Shown here piece after piece: positions 1-9,930 of a stretch of DNA of 47,405 nucleotides. The translations under genes were made by a program, and so were the position numbers. The notes under the pieces are model-generated. The model was not told the origin of the DNA, ran no database searches, and worked only from the letters and a program-made list of their open reading frames with translations. Every line of letters begins with the position of its first letter. Within the stretch, counting starts at the first letter, position 1. This DNA is from Bacteroidetes bacterium RIFCSPLOWO2_12_FULL_37_12 (GTDB lineage: Bacteria > Bacteroidota > Bacteroidia > 2-12-FULL-37-12): the NCBI GenBank assembly GCA_001769655.1, contig MEPC01000030.1, positions 1-47,405 of the forward strand. Direction: 5' to 3'.

Positions 1-1626
1 GAAACGCAGGCAAATCATGTAGCATGCTGGTCTGCCTTATTGGCTAATGCCACTAAAAAACCGGTTAAAATTCGGCTAACACGGGATGAAGACCAAAAAT
101 TTACCGGTAAACGTCATCCATTTCTTATATATTACGAAACCGGCTTTGATCCGGAGGGAAAAATTCTTGCTCATAGTGTGGAATATCATACCGATGGTGG
201 TTCAAGCACCGACCTGACCAGAGCTATTTTAGAACGCGCTATGCTTCATGCGGATAATGCGTATTTTCTTCCCAACGTAAAAATAACCGGAATTTCTTAT
301 AAGACGAATCTTCCCTCCAATACTGCTTTTCGCGGATTCGGTGGACCTCAGGGAATGGTTGCCATTGAAACGGTTATTGACAGAATAGCCAGATTTCTTA
401 AAAAGGATTCATTGGATATCAGAAAAATAAATTTTTATCAAAATTCTACTAATAACACTACTCCCTATAAAGAATTGGTTGAGAATAACCGTTTAGGTGT
501 ACTTGAACAACAATTATCTCAAAGTTCAAATTATTATCAAAGGCGAAAACAAATAAATTTATTTAATCAGCAGAACGTGCATGTCAAAAAAGGAATAGCA
601 TGTACTCCGGTAAAATTCGGAATTTCGTTTACCACCAGCTTTTTGAATCAGGCAGGGGCATTGGTAAATATTTATAAAGACGGAAGCGTGTTGGTGCATC
701 ATGGCGGAACTGAAATGGGACAAGGTCTTCATACGAAAATCAGAATAATTGCGGCTAAAGAATTAGGAGTGTCACTGCAAAAAGTAAAAGTACATTCCAC
801 GAATACGTCCATTGTTCCGAACACTTCGGCTACTGCCGCCTCTACCGGCACTGACCTGAATGGAATGGCAGTAAAGAATGCCATTGATAAACTGAAAAAA
901 AGAATTTCAGAAGGAATGGCAGATTATTTTTCAACTAAAAACAAGTTGGAGCCAAAATCATCTTCCGAAAACATTGCTTTTGATAACGAAATAATTTTTG
1001 ATAAAATTTATCCAAAACGATTTTTAACTTTTTCTCAAATGGCGGAGCAAATGCATTTACAGCAAGTTTCTCTTAGCGCCACAGGTTTTTACCGTACTCC
1101 TGAAATATATTTTGACAAGGAAAAAGGGGAAGGGAAACCCTTTCATTATTTTTCTTTTGGGATGGCTGTGACAGAAGTGATGATTGATGTATTAACAGGC
1201 GAACATAAAATTCTTCGCGCTGATATTCTGCACGATGTTGGCGATTCCATTCATAAAGGAATAGACATAGGACAGGTGGAAGGAGGTTTTATTCAGGGAG
1301 CGGGATGGTGTACTTCGGAACAATTACGATACGACAATCGCGGTAATTTATTAAATCATTCGCCGGATACTTATAAAATACCCGGTGTCACTGATATCCC
1401 GGAAGATTTTCGTGTGTCACTGCTCGAGGGTTTTCCCAATCCAAACACCATAAGAAAGAGCAAGGCGGTTGCAGAACCGCCATTGATGCTTGCCTTTTCT
1501 GTCTGGCTTGCCATCAAGGATGCCATTTCTGCTGTGAGAAACCATGAAATTGAACCGGAGTTTTCGTTGCCTGCCACGCGCGAGGTGATTTTGAGGACGG
1601 TGGAGGGGATGAGGAGGAAGGGGTGA
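1..1626 (+). CDS. xdhB: Xanthine dehydrogenase, molybdopterin-binding subunit (5' truncated by window edge)
   Basis: Large molybdenum subunit of a xanthine dehydrogenase, which oxidises hypoxanthine and xanthine to urate in purine breakdown. The frame is open from base 1 (it begins ETQANHVACW), so 541 residues of a protein usually near 770-800 are present and the N-terminal part lies outside the window. Visible family motifs are AFRGFGGPQG, the molybdopterin loop GGTEMGQGLHTKI, the serine/threonine-rich stretch after SATAASTGTDLNG, GGFIQGAGW, and AVAEPPLML, whose Glu matches the catalytic Glu of the family (GEPPL). The TTG at 40 is not a real start because homology continues upstream. The next gene is convergent. 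The partner FAD/2Fe-2S subunit is expected upstream but is not visible. Assignment to xanthine dehydrogenase rather than another xanthine oxidase-family enzyme is by overall resemblance. Confidence 0.9.
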   Translation, partial: ETQANHVACWSALLANATKKPVKIRLTRDEDQKFTGKRHPFLIYYETGFDPEGKILAHSVEYHTDGGSSTDLTRAILERAMLHADNAYFLPNVKITGISYKTNLPSNTAFRGFGGPQGMVAIETVIDRIARFLKKDSLDIRKINFYQNSTNNTTPYKELVENNRLGVLEQQLSQSSNYYQRRKQINLFNQQNVHVKKGIACTPVKFGISFTTSFLNQAGALVNIYKDGSVLVHHGGTEMGQGLHTKIRIIAAKELGVSLQKVKVHSTNTSIVPNTSATAASTGTDLNGMAVKNAIDKLKKRISEGMADYFSTKNKLEPKSSSENIAFDNEIIFDKIYPKRFLTFSQMAEQMHLQQVSLSATGFYRTPEIYFDKEKGEGKPFHYFSFGMAVTEVMIDVLTGEHKILRADILHDVGDSIHKGIDIGQVEGGFIQGAGWCTSEQLRYDNRGNLLNHSPDTYKIPGVTDIPEDFRVSLLEGFPNPNTIRKSKAVAEPPLMLAFSVWLAIKDAISAVRNHEIEPEFSLPATREVILRTVEGMRRKG

Positions 1627-1685
1627 AGTGGAATGCCGTCAAGTTCATGACTGGTTTACGTTCTTTCAAAAAGACCTCACCCCAG

Positions 1686-1711
1686 CCCCTCTCCAAAAAA
1701 ATGGAGAGGGG
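1686..1711. repeat. 10-bp inverted repeat between convergent genes
   Basis: CCCCTCTCCA at 1686-1695 pairs perfectly with TGGAGAGGGG at 1702-1711 around a six-base A loop. It lies in the 140-bp spacer between the convergent ends of xdhB and the PorP/SprF gene. The run following it is A-rich, not T-rich, on the + strand, so it is not a textbook intrinsic terminator. The sequence resembles dispersed intergenic repeats common in Bacteroidota. Confidence 0.6.
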
Positions 1712-1766
1712 AAAAAAATCCGACATGCGAATACCATAAATAAAGCTCAATAGTTTTATTTTGTCT

Positions 1767-2675
1767 TTAACCCCTTTTCACAGGGATTGACCAGGTAACT
1801 AAAAACTCATGTGAATGGGTAGCTACTGTCCTTAATTCGTTTGTAATTCTATCATAAGCATAATCAATATGCAAAGAACTTGAACCAAAAAAATTGTATC
1901 CTACAATGAAACTTACAGATTCAAGCTGACGGTAAGAAACTCCGACATTTAACTTCTGATTAAAATAAAATATTGTACTTATTTCACTTTGTACAACAGA
2001 GGTAGCGGTTTTAACCATGAACGATGGTATCATACAAATTCGTTTATCAAAATTAATAACAAACCCTGTTATAAAATAAAAATGTCTGGGAATTTGAAAC
2101 ACCGTTTTATTTCCTGCATAATTACTAAAATTATATGTTTGTTCAGGTAGTATATGTAGCGCAGAGATACCGGTAAAAATCCATGGATTTTTATAAAAAA
2201 TTCCTGCATCCAGATTATAATTAATATCAGTGACATTCCCTTTTGGCAGTATAGGGTCTATTTCATTTGTCTTTAGCATTTTTCCAATTAAATCATTTGC
2301 AATCATTCCCAGTCCTGGTCCAATTCCCATTATACCATTACCCAATTTAATGTGAAGCGAAAAATCAAAATTTACAGCATAAGAAGTTAAGGGACCTGCC
2401 TTATCATAAATTAATAATGCACCAATGCCACTGTTTAATGGATAAAAAGGACTCTGAAACCATAAAATGTCACTAACGGGTGCTCCATCAATTCCAACCC
2501 ATTGATGTCTTGCAATATTTCCGATTTCAATAGAGGAGTCAGAGTTATGAGCAAAACCTGCCGAACCGGGATTCAGAAAAAGGGTATTGTACATATATTG
2601 CGTAAACATTGGGTCTGTTTGCGGGAATGTGTTGATACTAAAAAAAATTAACAGTATGGCAATATGTTTTTTCAT
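1767..2675 (-). CDS. PorP/SprF-family type IX secretion system membrane protein
   Basis: A 302-residue protein with a cleavable signal peptide (MKKHIAILLIFFSINTFPQ) followed by the family hallmark DPMFTQYMYNTLFLNPGSAG, then the alternating hydrophobic pattern and GxG turns of an outer-membrane beta-barrel (IGALLIYDKAGP, GIGPGLGMIANDLIG). Members of this family (PorP in Porphyromonas, SprF in Flavobacterium) help the type IX system export or anchor particular substrates, and paralogues usually sit beside the substrate they serve. Here it is 41 bp downstream of the TPR-CHAT gene on the same strand, so the two are probably co-transcribed. The PorP/SprF call is firm. Which cargo it serves is inference: either the CHAT protein or the divergent subtilase at 6029. 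Confidence 0.9.
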   Translation of the reverse strand: MKKHIAILLIFFSINTFPQTDPMFTQYMYNTLFLNPGSAGFAHNSDSSIEIGNIARHQWVGIDGAPVSDILWFQSPFYPLNSGIGALLIYDKAGPLTSYAVNFDFSLHIKLGNGIMGIGPGLGMIANDLIGKMLKTNEIDPILPKGNVTDINYNLDAGIFYKNPWIFTGISALHILPEQTYNFSNYAGNKTVFQIPRHFYFITGFVINFDKRICMIPSFMVKTATSVVQSEISTIFYFNQKLNVGVSYRQLESVSFIVGYNFFGSSSLHIDYAYDRITNELRTVATHSHEFLVTWSIPVKRG

Positions 2676-2716
2676 TTGTCTAAGACCGATAAATCAGTTA
2701 TAAAAAATACATTCCC

Positions 2717-5700
2717 TTACTCCACCAAAATAAACGCTCCCCAGAAATATGGATTTTTAAAACGCTCTTTCATTTCCAACTGCGCTTCGCGGAATGGTTT
2801 CACAGGGTCGCCTTTGAATTTCCATAAAGAATAAAAAGTATTCATGAGTTCCAGAGTGGCAAAATCATTAATTTTCCATAGCGACATAATAATTTTTTCT
2901 GCGCCAGCCATGCGAAAAGCCCTATATAATCCATGGACACCTTCCCCATTTTGCACATCCCCAAGTCCGGTTTCGCAGGCACTCAGAACCACCAATTTTG
3001 TGCTATCCAGATTCAGATTCATTACTTCGTAGGCAGTTAAAATTCCATTTTCAGAAGTACTCTTGCAGGAATCAGGAACGTAAGGCAATATGTCACAACC
3101 TGCTAAAAATAATCCTGATTTCAGCAATGGGTTCAATTGATAATAAATGGAATCAATGCCAAAAATTCTTTGTCCGGTGATTTGATTTTCTGAGAGAAAA
3201 AAACCATGAGTAGCCAGATGAAGAACCCATGGATTTGATAAAGATTTTACATTTTCTTCCGTAGCAGTATCACCGGTTAACGTAATCACTTCATACCGGG
3301 TGGAAATTGAAAATTTATTTAATTCATTAATTTCTTTCCGGGTTCCGGGAAGTAGTTGGAGAACATTATCCGGTGTAAAATCAGAAGTACATTCCTTCTG
3401 CAAAAGGGAAGAATTGAAAAAAGCATCTCCAACACCTGCAATTTTTCTTTTCTGATTTTTTTTCTCCTTTATCGAAACCTCCTGAACTAACGAACGTGTA
3501 CTGGTGAGATAATGTATTTCAAATTCATCCAACACATAATTCTGTGTTTCGGGGTTTTTAAGACAAGAAAGGTTAATAAGATTAAAAACCCCATCCGGAG
3601 AAACATATATTCTTCTTATACCGGTAAGTTTCGGGAGTATGGGTTTCCAGAAATAATTGAAACTTATTTTATCATCTAATTTGTTTTTTATGGTTCTTAA
3701 ATAATTAGTGTAAAATTCTTTTTCCAGTTCATTTCCGTTTTCCAGAAAAACAATTTCAGGATGATTCTTGGTTTTTTTAGTGACAACCATGATGCCATAA
3801 TGAACTGTATCGGTTAAAGAAGGAACCATCACAGTAGGATTTCCATGCAAAGGGACCATAGAATATTTTCGGAACCGTATAATTTCGATAGCGGCTTCGT
3901 CATTTTTCAGATTTGATCGTATATCTATCCACGATATTTTTTTAGATTCCTTTTGAATAGAAAACTCTTCCGATTTTAAAGAAATTTTCTTTTCCATGAG
4001 ATCGGAGTTTTTTTCCAATGAGTCAAGATTAATTCCGTCTTTATCCAAGTCCTCTTTGCTTTTTGTATAAAGATATGCGGTATATTCTTTTTGATGTTGC
4101 CATTTTTTATAAATAGTAATCAACGCTGAATCGCTGGAATTCAAGATGCGATTTTTAATTTTTCCGCTGTTATTAAGAAGTAGCGCTTTTGTTTTGAGAC
4201 GAAAATCATATAATTCCCCAATAATAGCAGGGTTTGTATTTATGCGCGTGACATCAGCTCCAGATCTTAAATAGATAAACGTATTGTATTCTTCAAAGTT
4301 TTTTTGAATCTGTTTCCAGAAATCACTTTTTTCTTTATCGCTTAAACCTGAAAAGTTTTTATCAACTTGCGCAAGACATCCCAATAACGTCATGTTCCAA
4401 AATTTCTCAGCCAAGTCAAAATCACCTTTTAATTGTGAAATCAGTGCTTTTAGTTTCATTGCTTCTATCACTTTAGGATTAAATTCACTATAAAGGTTTG
4501 ATAAAACGCTTAGCGCTGAATCATTTAGTTTTTCCGCATCATCAAATTTTTTCTGATTAAAAAATAGTTGTGCGGTTCTCAATAAACTTGTGCCGTAATG
4601 AGGATGTTTTTTTCCTAAAGTAGTTTCTAATCCGGTAATGCCTTCCCAATAACATTTCTCTGCCCTCTGAAAATCGCCTTGTTCAGAATATACACCTGCA
4701 AGATTTATCAGAGAGCCAAAAAAATCAAAATGGTTTTCTCCTACAACAATTTTTCTAAGCTCAACAGTTTTTTCAAGAATAATCCTTGCTTCTTCTGTAC
4801 TGCCTATCTCATGCAGGATTATTCCAAAATTATTTAACATAGAAGTGTAATTATAATCCTTCTCGCCGGTAATCGCATACTGTTTTTCTAAGGAATTATT
4901 ATACCATTCTTTTGCGGATTTGAAATTACCGGTTACATAAAAAAAATTTGCCAGTGCAATGGAAGAATTAATATAATCCGGGTGTTTCTCCCCGAAAATA
5001 TTCTTCCGGATTTCTAATGATTGTTTTGCATATTTCTCCGCCAGTTTATAATCACCGGAAGATAGGTATATCTGTGAAAGGAAATTATAGGCATATGAAA
5101 GTTCTCTATTATAAAATCGGTTATTCTTATCCAGCAAATTAATACCTTTTAATATATGTTCCAAAGCAAGCTGATTTTTGCCCATTTGATAATACAATGG
5201 TCCCAGGTTAAGCAAATTTCTTGAATATAATTCCCCGTTCTTTATACCTGCATCTGCAAGGGATTTGAGTATCAATAAAAATTGTTTTTCAGCCAGATTT
5301 AATTTTCCCTGTTTAATAAGCATGGTAGCAATACCATTCTGGCAAATCACCCAACGTTCATGGGGAGGTAGATAAAATTTGCTTATTATTTCAGAGGCAA
5401 AACGATAATATTTTTCAGCTAAATCATATTTTCGTGTGTTGGAGTACAGCAAACTAATTCCTAAAAGCAGTTCACCAAAATCCGGGATTGTGTCATGACC
5501 TGTATTTCTGAATATTTTTTCTGCTGTCAATAAACATTTTTCCGATTTTTCATATTTATAACTATAATTATAAATTATACCAAGATTAGTAAGAGAACTT
5601 CCATAAATAAAACTAGTATCACCTGAAATATTTTTTCGAATTTCAGCTTCAATCTCAAAATAGCGAAGGGCAGAGTCAATTTCACGGAATCCATAATAGC

Positions 5701-5932
5701 TAATGGCTAATAGGTTTAAGATGTTAATATAATTTGTGTCATTATTACTACTTAATTCTTTTTCGGCACAGATAAGCGCTTGTTTAGCCCACCACACTGA
5801 TTTTTCATATTCTCCTCTTACATGAGTAGAGTAAGCACTGTCATAATTCGATTGAAAACACTGCGAAAAACTACTTTCTGATATGAAAATAAAAGCATAA
5901 AAAACAAGTATCTGTTTCAGAGATGAGCGCAT
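2717..5932 (-). CDS. Secreted tetratricopeptide repeat protein with C-terminal CHAT protease domain
   Basis: About 1071 residues. The chosen ATG at 5932 gives a clean signal peptide (MRSSLKQILVFYAFIFISES, cleavage near FSQ); the longer frame to 6034 would bury it and has no supporting features. The N-terminal half is an array of roughly 42-residue TPRs of the kinesin-light-chain type (repeated Y..ALLN..LG, A..Y...LEI). A less regular helical linker follows, then a CHAT domain (caspase HetF associated with TPRs, a clan CD cysteine peptidase). The His/Cys dyad is intact: HLATHGFF with His near residue 909 and LSACETGLG with Cys near 986, followed by GEGVHGLYRAF and GAEKIIMSLW. CHAT proteases are activated by proximity in several bacterial defence systems, but a signal peptide puts this one outside the cytoplasm. 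No T9SS sorting domain is seen. Followed by PorP/SprF after 41 bp; divergent from the subtilase. Substrate unknown. Confidence 0.9.
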   Translation of the reverse strand: MRSSLKQILVFYAFIFISESSFSQCFQSNYDSAYSTHVRGEYEKSVWWAKQALICAEKELSSNNDTNYINILNLLAISYYGFREIDSALRYFEIEAEIRKNISGDTSFIYGSSLTNLGIIYNYSYKYEKSEKCLLTAEKIFRNTGHDTIPDFGELLLGISLLYSNTRKYDLAEKYYRFASEIISKFYLPPHERWVICQNGIATMLIKQGKLNLAEKQFLLILKSLADAGIKNGELYSRNLLNLGPLYYQMGKNQLALEHILKGINLLDKNNRFYNRELSYAYNFLSQIYLSSGDYKLAEKYAKQSLEIRKNIFGEKHPDYINSSIALANFFYVTGNFKSAKEWYNNSLEKQYAITGEKDYNYTSMLNNFGIILHEIGSTEEARIILEKTVELRKIVVGENHFDFFGSLINLAGVYSEQGDFQRAEKCYWEGITGLETTLGKKHPHYGTSLLRTAQLFFNQKKFDDAEKLNDSALSVLSNLYSEFNPKVIEAMKLKALISQLKGDFDLAEKFWNMTLLGCLAQVDKNFSGLSDKEKSDFWKQIQKNFEEYNTFIYLRSGADVTRINTNPAIIGELYDFRLKTKALLLNNSGKIKNRILNSSDSALITIYKKWQHQKEYTAYLYTKSKEDLDKDGINLDSLEKNSDLMEKKISLKSEEFSIQKESKKISWIDIRSNLKNDEAAIEIIRFRKYSMVPLHGNPTVMVPSLTDTVHYGIMVVTKKTKNHPEIVFLENGNELEKEFYTNYLRTIKNKLDDKISFNYFWKPILPKLTGIRRIYVSPDGVFNLINLSCLKNPETQNYVLDEFEIHYLTSTRSLVQEVSIKEKKNQKRKIAGVGDAFFNSSLLQKECTSDFTPDNVLQLLPGTRKEINELNKFSISTRYEVITLTGDTATEENVKSLSNPWVLHLATHGFFLSENQITGQRIFGIDSIYYQLNPLLKSGLFLAGCDILPYVPDSCKSTSENGILTAYEVMNLNLDSTKLVVLSACETGLGDVQNGEGVHGLYRAFRMAGAEKIIMSLWKINDFATLELMNTFYSLWKFKGDPVKPFREAQLEMKERFKNPYFWGAFILVE

Positions 5933-6028
5933 AACATTGGTCTTGAGAGTAACGATAATCCGGAATTCTTTTACAATATTATGTAATATAAAAAATATAT
6001 AGTACATTAGTGCTTTATTTTGATAGAA

Positions 6029-9000
6029 ATGCATCAGATTTTACGCCATTTCCTTTTCTTGCCATTGTCAGGATTTTTTTTGTTTTCAATAGTTGAAACC
6101 ACTCCAGTTTATTGTCAGGAAATACGACCAGGCGAGTTCATTATACAATTAAGAAACAAGAGTGATTTAGAAAATCTAAAGCAAAATTACGCCATTGATT
6201 CCGTTCGGAGTTTATCGAAACGGTTAAAAATCTGGAAACTCCTGATAAAAAAAAATTCACCAACAGATGATTTTACTATCCTTGAAAATCTCCGCAATGA
6301 CAAACGCATCTTAAAAGCGCAGTTTAATCATCGCCTTTCCCTCAGAGGAATAATTCCAAACGATTCACTTTTTAAGTCACAATGGTCATTGAATAATGAA
6401 GGGCAAAGCGGTGGCACTATCGATGCAGATATTGACGCGGTTGAAGCATGGGAAATCACTACAGGTGGCACTGCGTCAACAGGTGAAAAAATTGTCGTCG
6501 GGATTATTGATGAAGGGTTTGATCTGAGCCATAATGATTTGAACTTCTGGAAAAATAACAGTGAAATACCCGATAACGGAATAGACGATGATGAAAACGG
6601 ATATATTGATGATTATAACGGGTGGAATGCTTACGAACATTCAGGAAATATAACACCGAATTTACACGGAACCCATATTGCCGGGATCATTGGTGCCAAA
6701 GGGAACAATGTATTCGGCATGGCAGGCGTAAGCTGGGGGGCGAATATTTTACCTGTGCAAGGTTCATCCAGTGACGAGAGTACCGTGATAGAATCCTATA
6801 GCTATCTTTTAGAGGTGAGAATAAATTATGAAAAATCAGGCGGTCTTCGGGGGGCTATGGTTGTTGTTACCAATGCCTCCTTTGGAGTTGACTTAGGTAA
6901 ACCGGAGGATTATCCACTCTGGTGTTCCGTTTTTGATTCATTAGGCGCTCACGGTATCTTAAATGTTTGCTCTACTACCAACAGTGAAATCAATGTGGAT
7001 ATTGACGGGGACATTCCAACGACCTGTACCAGCGATTTCATGTTAGCTGTTACTAACACCAATCATTTCGATAGTTTAGCTTACGCAGGATATGGTCCTT
7101 TTTCCATTGACTTAGGTGCTCCGGGTGAATTAATTATTTCCACTTTTTCCGGGAATGAATATGGAGTCATGAGTGGCACTTCCATGGCAGGACCTCATGT
7201 TGCAGGTGCCATTGCTTTATTATTTTCTTCATTATGTCCAGAATTTTTTGAAGCATACCGGTCTAATCCCCCGTTAATTTCCTTGCAAATTAAGAATTGG
7301 ATTTTAGATGGCACCGATTCTCTTTCCACCCTGAATGGATTTACGCTTACCAATGGCAGATTAAATATTAACAACAGTATTCTTCTGGCACAAACTTTTA
7401 ATTGTGCCCTTAAACCTTCTTTAAATTTTATCGGCTCGGAACGCATAATTTATGAAACCGGTGATTCGCTCACTGACGTCTGCCGTAAATACAGTGATTA
7501 TTCAATTTCATTACGAATTAGTTCTCCTCCCGACAGCAATGTGAATGTTCTGACTACTATTGGAGGAACTGCCTTGGAAGGTATTGATTTCACAGTCGAA
7601 TCTGATCAATCTTTTATTTTTCTTGCTGATTCCACCGATACACTTACCCTTGTATTAAGAATATTCGATAATTCAAAAGTCAATGCTGATAAAAATATTT
7701 TATGTAATTTTGAAATTAGTGACACTTCTCTTGCAATAAAAAATAATTATAACCAGGAATTTATTTTGGTAGTTAAAGATGATGATTTTATTCCTGAAAC
7801 AGAATTGAAAGAGGCGGTCTTCACTGAAAACTGGAGCAATGGTAATTTTACTTTTAATGAGTGGGAAACGGACAGCAATCAGATTGGTTTTTCTAATTTA
7901 TCCATATCCGCAGGTGCTTTACTATTTTCATGGCAACCTCCCATACTTAATTTCAATACCGGCATTATAAGCAAACCCATACCGGTGGATTCATTTACTC
8001 ATTTTACCCTGGAATATCAACTAAAAATTGATAATTATGACACATTGAATATTAATTATTTTGAAACATCCTATAAAACCTCTTTGATGAGCCAATGGAT
8101 ACTATTAGATTCTGTGGCAACGATAATTGCGGGAGATCAAGGAATCGAAAATTTGAAAAGAAAAGGATTATTGATAGATTCATCCGATGGAACTCCCCTT
8201 CAGATCCGTTTCAGATTTCATGGACCCGACAATTCCAGTTTAAACGAAATCACCGTTGATAATATTATTGTTTACGGATACCATCCGCGGTTTGCTGAAA
8301 AAAATATTTTCAACTCATCGCATTATTTTTATCCTGCTGATACTCTCCTGATTTATTCCAAAGATGGAAAGATTGTTTGTTCCGTAGAAAACATGGGTAC
8401 AATTGAATATGAATGTACTGAATTTAGCATAGACAGGGAGGGTGCTGGTTCTTCACCCTTATTATCCACAAATCCGGAAGATTTTGCAACGGATAAAACA
8501 TTTCTTATAAATCCCGCTGTGGATGATTCCACCGGTTCTTATAGAATTACTTTATATTTTAATCGCGATGAAGTAGAAGGATGGGAAAACGAGACAGGGA
8601 ATCAGCGCAGTGACATTCATGTATTACATTCAGGGGGTGCAATTAATAATGTCACTCCCTTCAATCCACTTGCCAACGGCAATACAAATCGTCTTGGTAC
8701 ATCAACACTGCAAGGAACTTTTGGGGATGTGTTTTGGGTAAGTGAGATTTTTAGCGGGTTTTTAAAAGGCGGATATACTGGTATTAAGGATATGACTACT
8801 AATTTTAAAAATCAGGTAATGAATACTGACATTAGAATCATTCAAGATGTTGAGAAAAACAATTTAACAATAATGGTTGAAAATTCAGAAATTAATTCCA
8901 TTCAATTAATAAATTCTATAGGTCAAAACGTGCTTACAAAAGAGTTATCAGGAACTATTATTGAAATTGTCAATTTAAAATCCCTGATCGCTGGAATTTA

Positions 9001-9061
9001 TTTTCTGAAAATAATTCCGGCAACAGGTATCCAAGTTGTTAAAAAGATTGTGATTTATTGA
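6029..9061 (+). CDS. Subtilisin-like (S8) serine protease with T9SS type A sorting domain
   Basis: About 1011 residues from the ATG at 6029 (a TTG 9 bp upstream is less likely). Order of parts: signal peptide (FLFLPLSGFFLFSIVETTPVYC region), an N-terminal propeptide-like segment, and an S8 catalytic domain with Asp in VVGIIDEGFDLSHNDL (near residue 160), His in LHGTHIAGIIGA (near 212) and Ser in MSGTSMAGPHVAGAIALL (near 385). A Calx-beta-like domain follows (ISLRISSPPDSNV ... TALEGIDFTV), then beta-rich modules, and a C-terminal T9SS sorting domain (SIQLINSIGQNVL ... LIAGIYFLKI ... KIVIY). The protein should be exported through the Sec and type IX systems to the cell surface or medium. The intergenic space to the divergent CHAT gene is only 96 bp, so the two probably share a control region. 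Confidence 0.93.
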   Translation: MHQILRHFLFLPLSGFFLFSIVETTPVYCQEIRPGEFIIQLRNKSDLENLKQNYAIDSVRSLSKRLKIWKLLIKKNSPTDDFTILENLRNDKRILKAQFNHRLSLRGIIPNDSLFKSQWSLNNEGQSGGTIDADIDAVEAWEITTGGTASTGEKIVVGIIDEGFDLSHNDLNFWKNNSEIPDNGIDDDENGYIDDYNGWNAYEHSGNITPNLHGTHIAGIIGAKGNNVFGMAGVSWGANILPVQGSSSDESTVIESYSYLLEVRINYEKSGGLRGAMVVVTNASFGVDLGKPEDYPLWCSVFDSLGAHGILNVCSTTNSEINVDIDGDIPTTCTSDFMLAVTNTNHFDSLAYAGYGPFSIDLGAPGELIISTFSGNEYGVMSGTSMAGPHVAGAIALLFSSLCPEFFEAYRSNPPLISLQIKNWILDGTDSLSTLNGFTLTNGRLNINNSILLAQTFNCALKPSLNFIGSERIIYETGDSLTDVCRKYSDYSISLRISSPPDSNVNVLTTIGGTALEGIDFTVESDQSFIFLADSTDTLTLVLRIFDNSKVNADKNILCNFEISDTSLAIKNNYNQEFILVVKDDDFIPETELKEAVFTENWSNGNFTFNEWETDSNQIGFSNLSISAGALLFSWQPPILNFNTGIISKPIPVDSFTHFTLEYQLKIDNYDTLNINYFETSYKTSLMSQWILLDSVATIIAGDQGIENLKRKGLLIDSSDGTPLQIRFRFHGPDNSSLNEITVDNIIVYGYHPRFAEKNIFNSSHYFYPADTLLIYSKDGKIVCSVENMGTIEYECTEFSIDREGAGSSPLLSTNPEDFATDKTFLINPAVDDSTGSYRITLYFNRDEVEGWENETGNQRSDIHVLHSGGAINNVTPFNPLANGNTNRLGTSTLQGTFGDVFWVSEIFSGFLKGGYTGIKDMTTNFKNQVMNTDIRIIQDVEKNNLTIMVENSEINSIQLINSIGQNVLTKELSGTIIEIVNLKSLIAGIYFLKIIPATGIQVVKKIVIY

Positions 9062-9120
9062 TGATTAATACTGGGAACCTTTAAAATTTGGCGAATTCTG
9101 ATAGATTGATTCATTGTTTA

Positions 9121-9179
9121 ATTGTTTCATTGTTAGGTTGAATTATTATAACCATTTAACCATTTAACAATGAAACAAT
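9121..9179. repeat. 15-bp stem inverted repeat between convergent genes
   Basis: ATTGTTTCATTGTTA (9121-9135) is perfectly complementary to TAACAATGAAACAAT (9165-9179), with a 29-base loop that carries two TTAAATGG octamers on the minus strand. It lies in the 179-352-bp convergent spacer after the subtilase, so it could end transcription from both sides, though no clear T-run follows. The octamer recurs in the atpD-atpC spacer (29072-29191), which links the two repeats to one family. The remainder of this spacer shows nothing else. Confidence 0.6.
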
Positions 9180-9240
9180 GTAGCTATGTAACAAAATGAC
9201 GTTACGGATTCTACTTTTATTTGCTCCATTTACAGTATAA

Positions 9241-9888
9241 CTATTTCTTTTTCCCCAGACACTCTATTTTTTCTTTCCAGTATTTTTCTTTTTCTGCATC
9301 TTTTTTTAATTGGTATGATTGGATTAATGTTTCATAAATTTTCTTGTGCAATTCATCCAGATCCGGAACGCCGAATCTTCCTAAGTCGCCGTTCACCAGC
9401 ACGTTCATTCTTTCAATAGCGAGGTCTGGTTTTTCAAAGTTATTTAGTAATTGTGCCTGTAAAATATAGGCATCAAAAAAAGTGTCATCCACTTTATTAA
9501 TCAGATATTCCAGTGTTTCAGCACAATCTCTGAATTTATTGCATTTGGCAAAAATGATGGCTTTATTGAAGTACAAAGAAGGCATGTTGGGAGCCATATC
9601 GATTGCCTTATTGATGGCTATAAAAGCCAAATCGAAGTTGTCCTTGTCAGAATAATAAACGGAAATCTTTTCCTGTAGAAGATACGAGGAAGGAGCTTTT
9701 TTTAATCCTTCAAGAAGGGTTTTGAAAGCATATTCTTTTTCACCCAGCATTTCCTGAGCTGAAGCCAGAATTTCATACCCACCTGAAAATTCCGGTTCTA
9801 TTTTTATTAAATGCATTCCATGTTTCAAGGCAGGAAAAGGTTGATCATTTTCAAGTTGTTTTAATCCTGTATGAAAGTGATATTCCAT
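9241..9888 (-). CDS. Small cytoplasmic TPR protein
   Basis: About 215 residues from ATG 9888; an in-frame TTG at 9927, three bases after the preceding stop, would add 13 lysine-rich residues and cannot be excluded. The protein is nearly all helical, with five to six degenerate 34-residue TPR units (for example MPSLYFNKAIIFAKCNKFRDCAETL and FFDAYILQAQLLNNFEKPDLAIE). There is no signal peptide or membrane segment, so it should be a cytoplasmic protein-protein interaction scaffold. It follows the DUF1801 gene closely on the same strand and is probably co-transcribed with it. The partner is unknown. Confidence 0.75.
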   Translation of the reverse strand: MEYHFHTGLKQLENDQPFPALKHGMHLIKIEPEFSGGYEILASAQEMLGEKEYAFKTLLEGLKKAPSSYLLQEKISVYYSDKDNFDLAFIAINKAIDMAPNMPSLYFNKAIIFAKCNKFRDCAETLEYLINKVDDTFFDAYILQAQLLNNFEKPDLAIERMNVLVNGDLGRFGVPDLDELHKKIYETLIQSYQLKKDAEKEKYWKEKIECLGKKK

Positions 9889-9930
9889 CCGTTTTTTCTT
9901 TACATATTGTTTGAGCGGGTTTTTCAAGGT

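Noticed and set aside
1686-1711. Intrinsic terminator after xdhB
   Set aside because: The stem is perfect, but an A-run and not a T-run follows on the + strand, and no T-run follows on the minus strand, so it is listed only as a repeat.
5933-6034. Longer N-terminus for the CHAT protein
   Set aside because: It would overlap the divergent subtilase start and push the signal peptide inside the protein.
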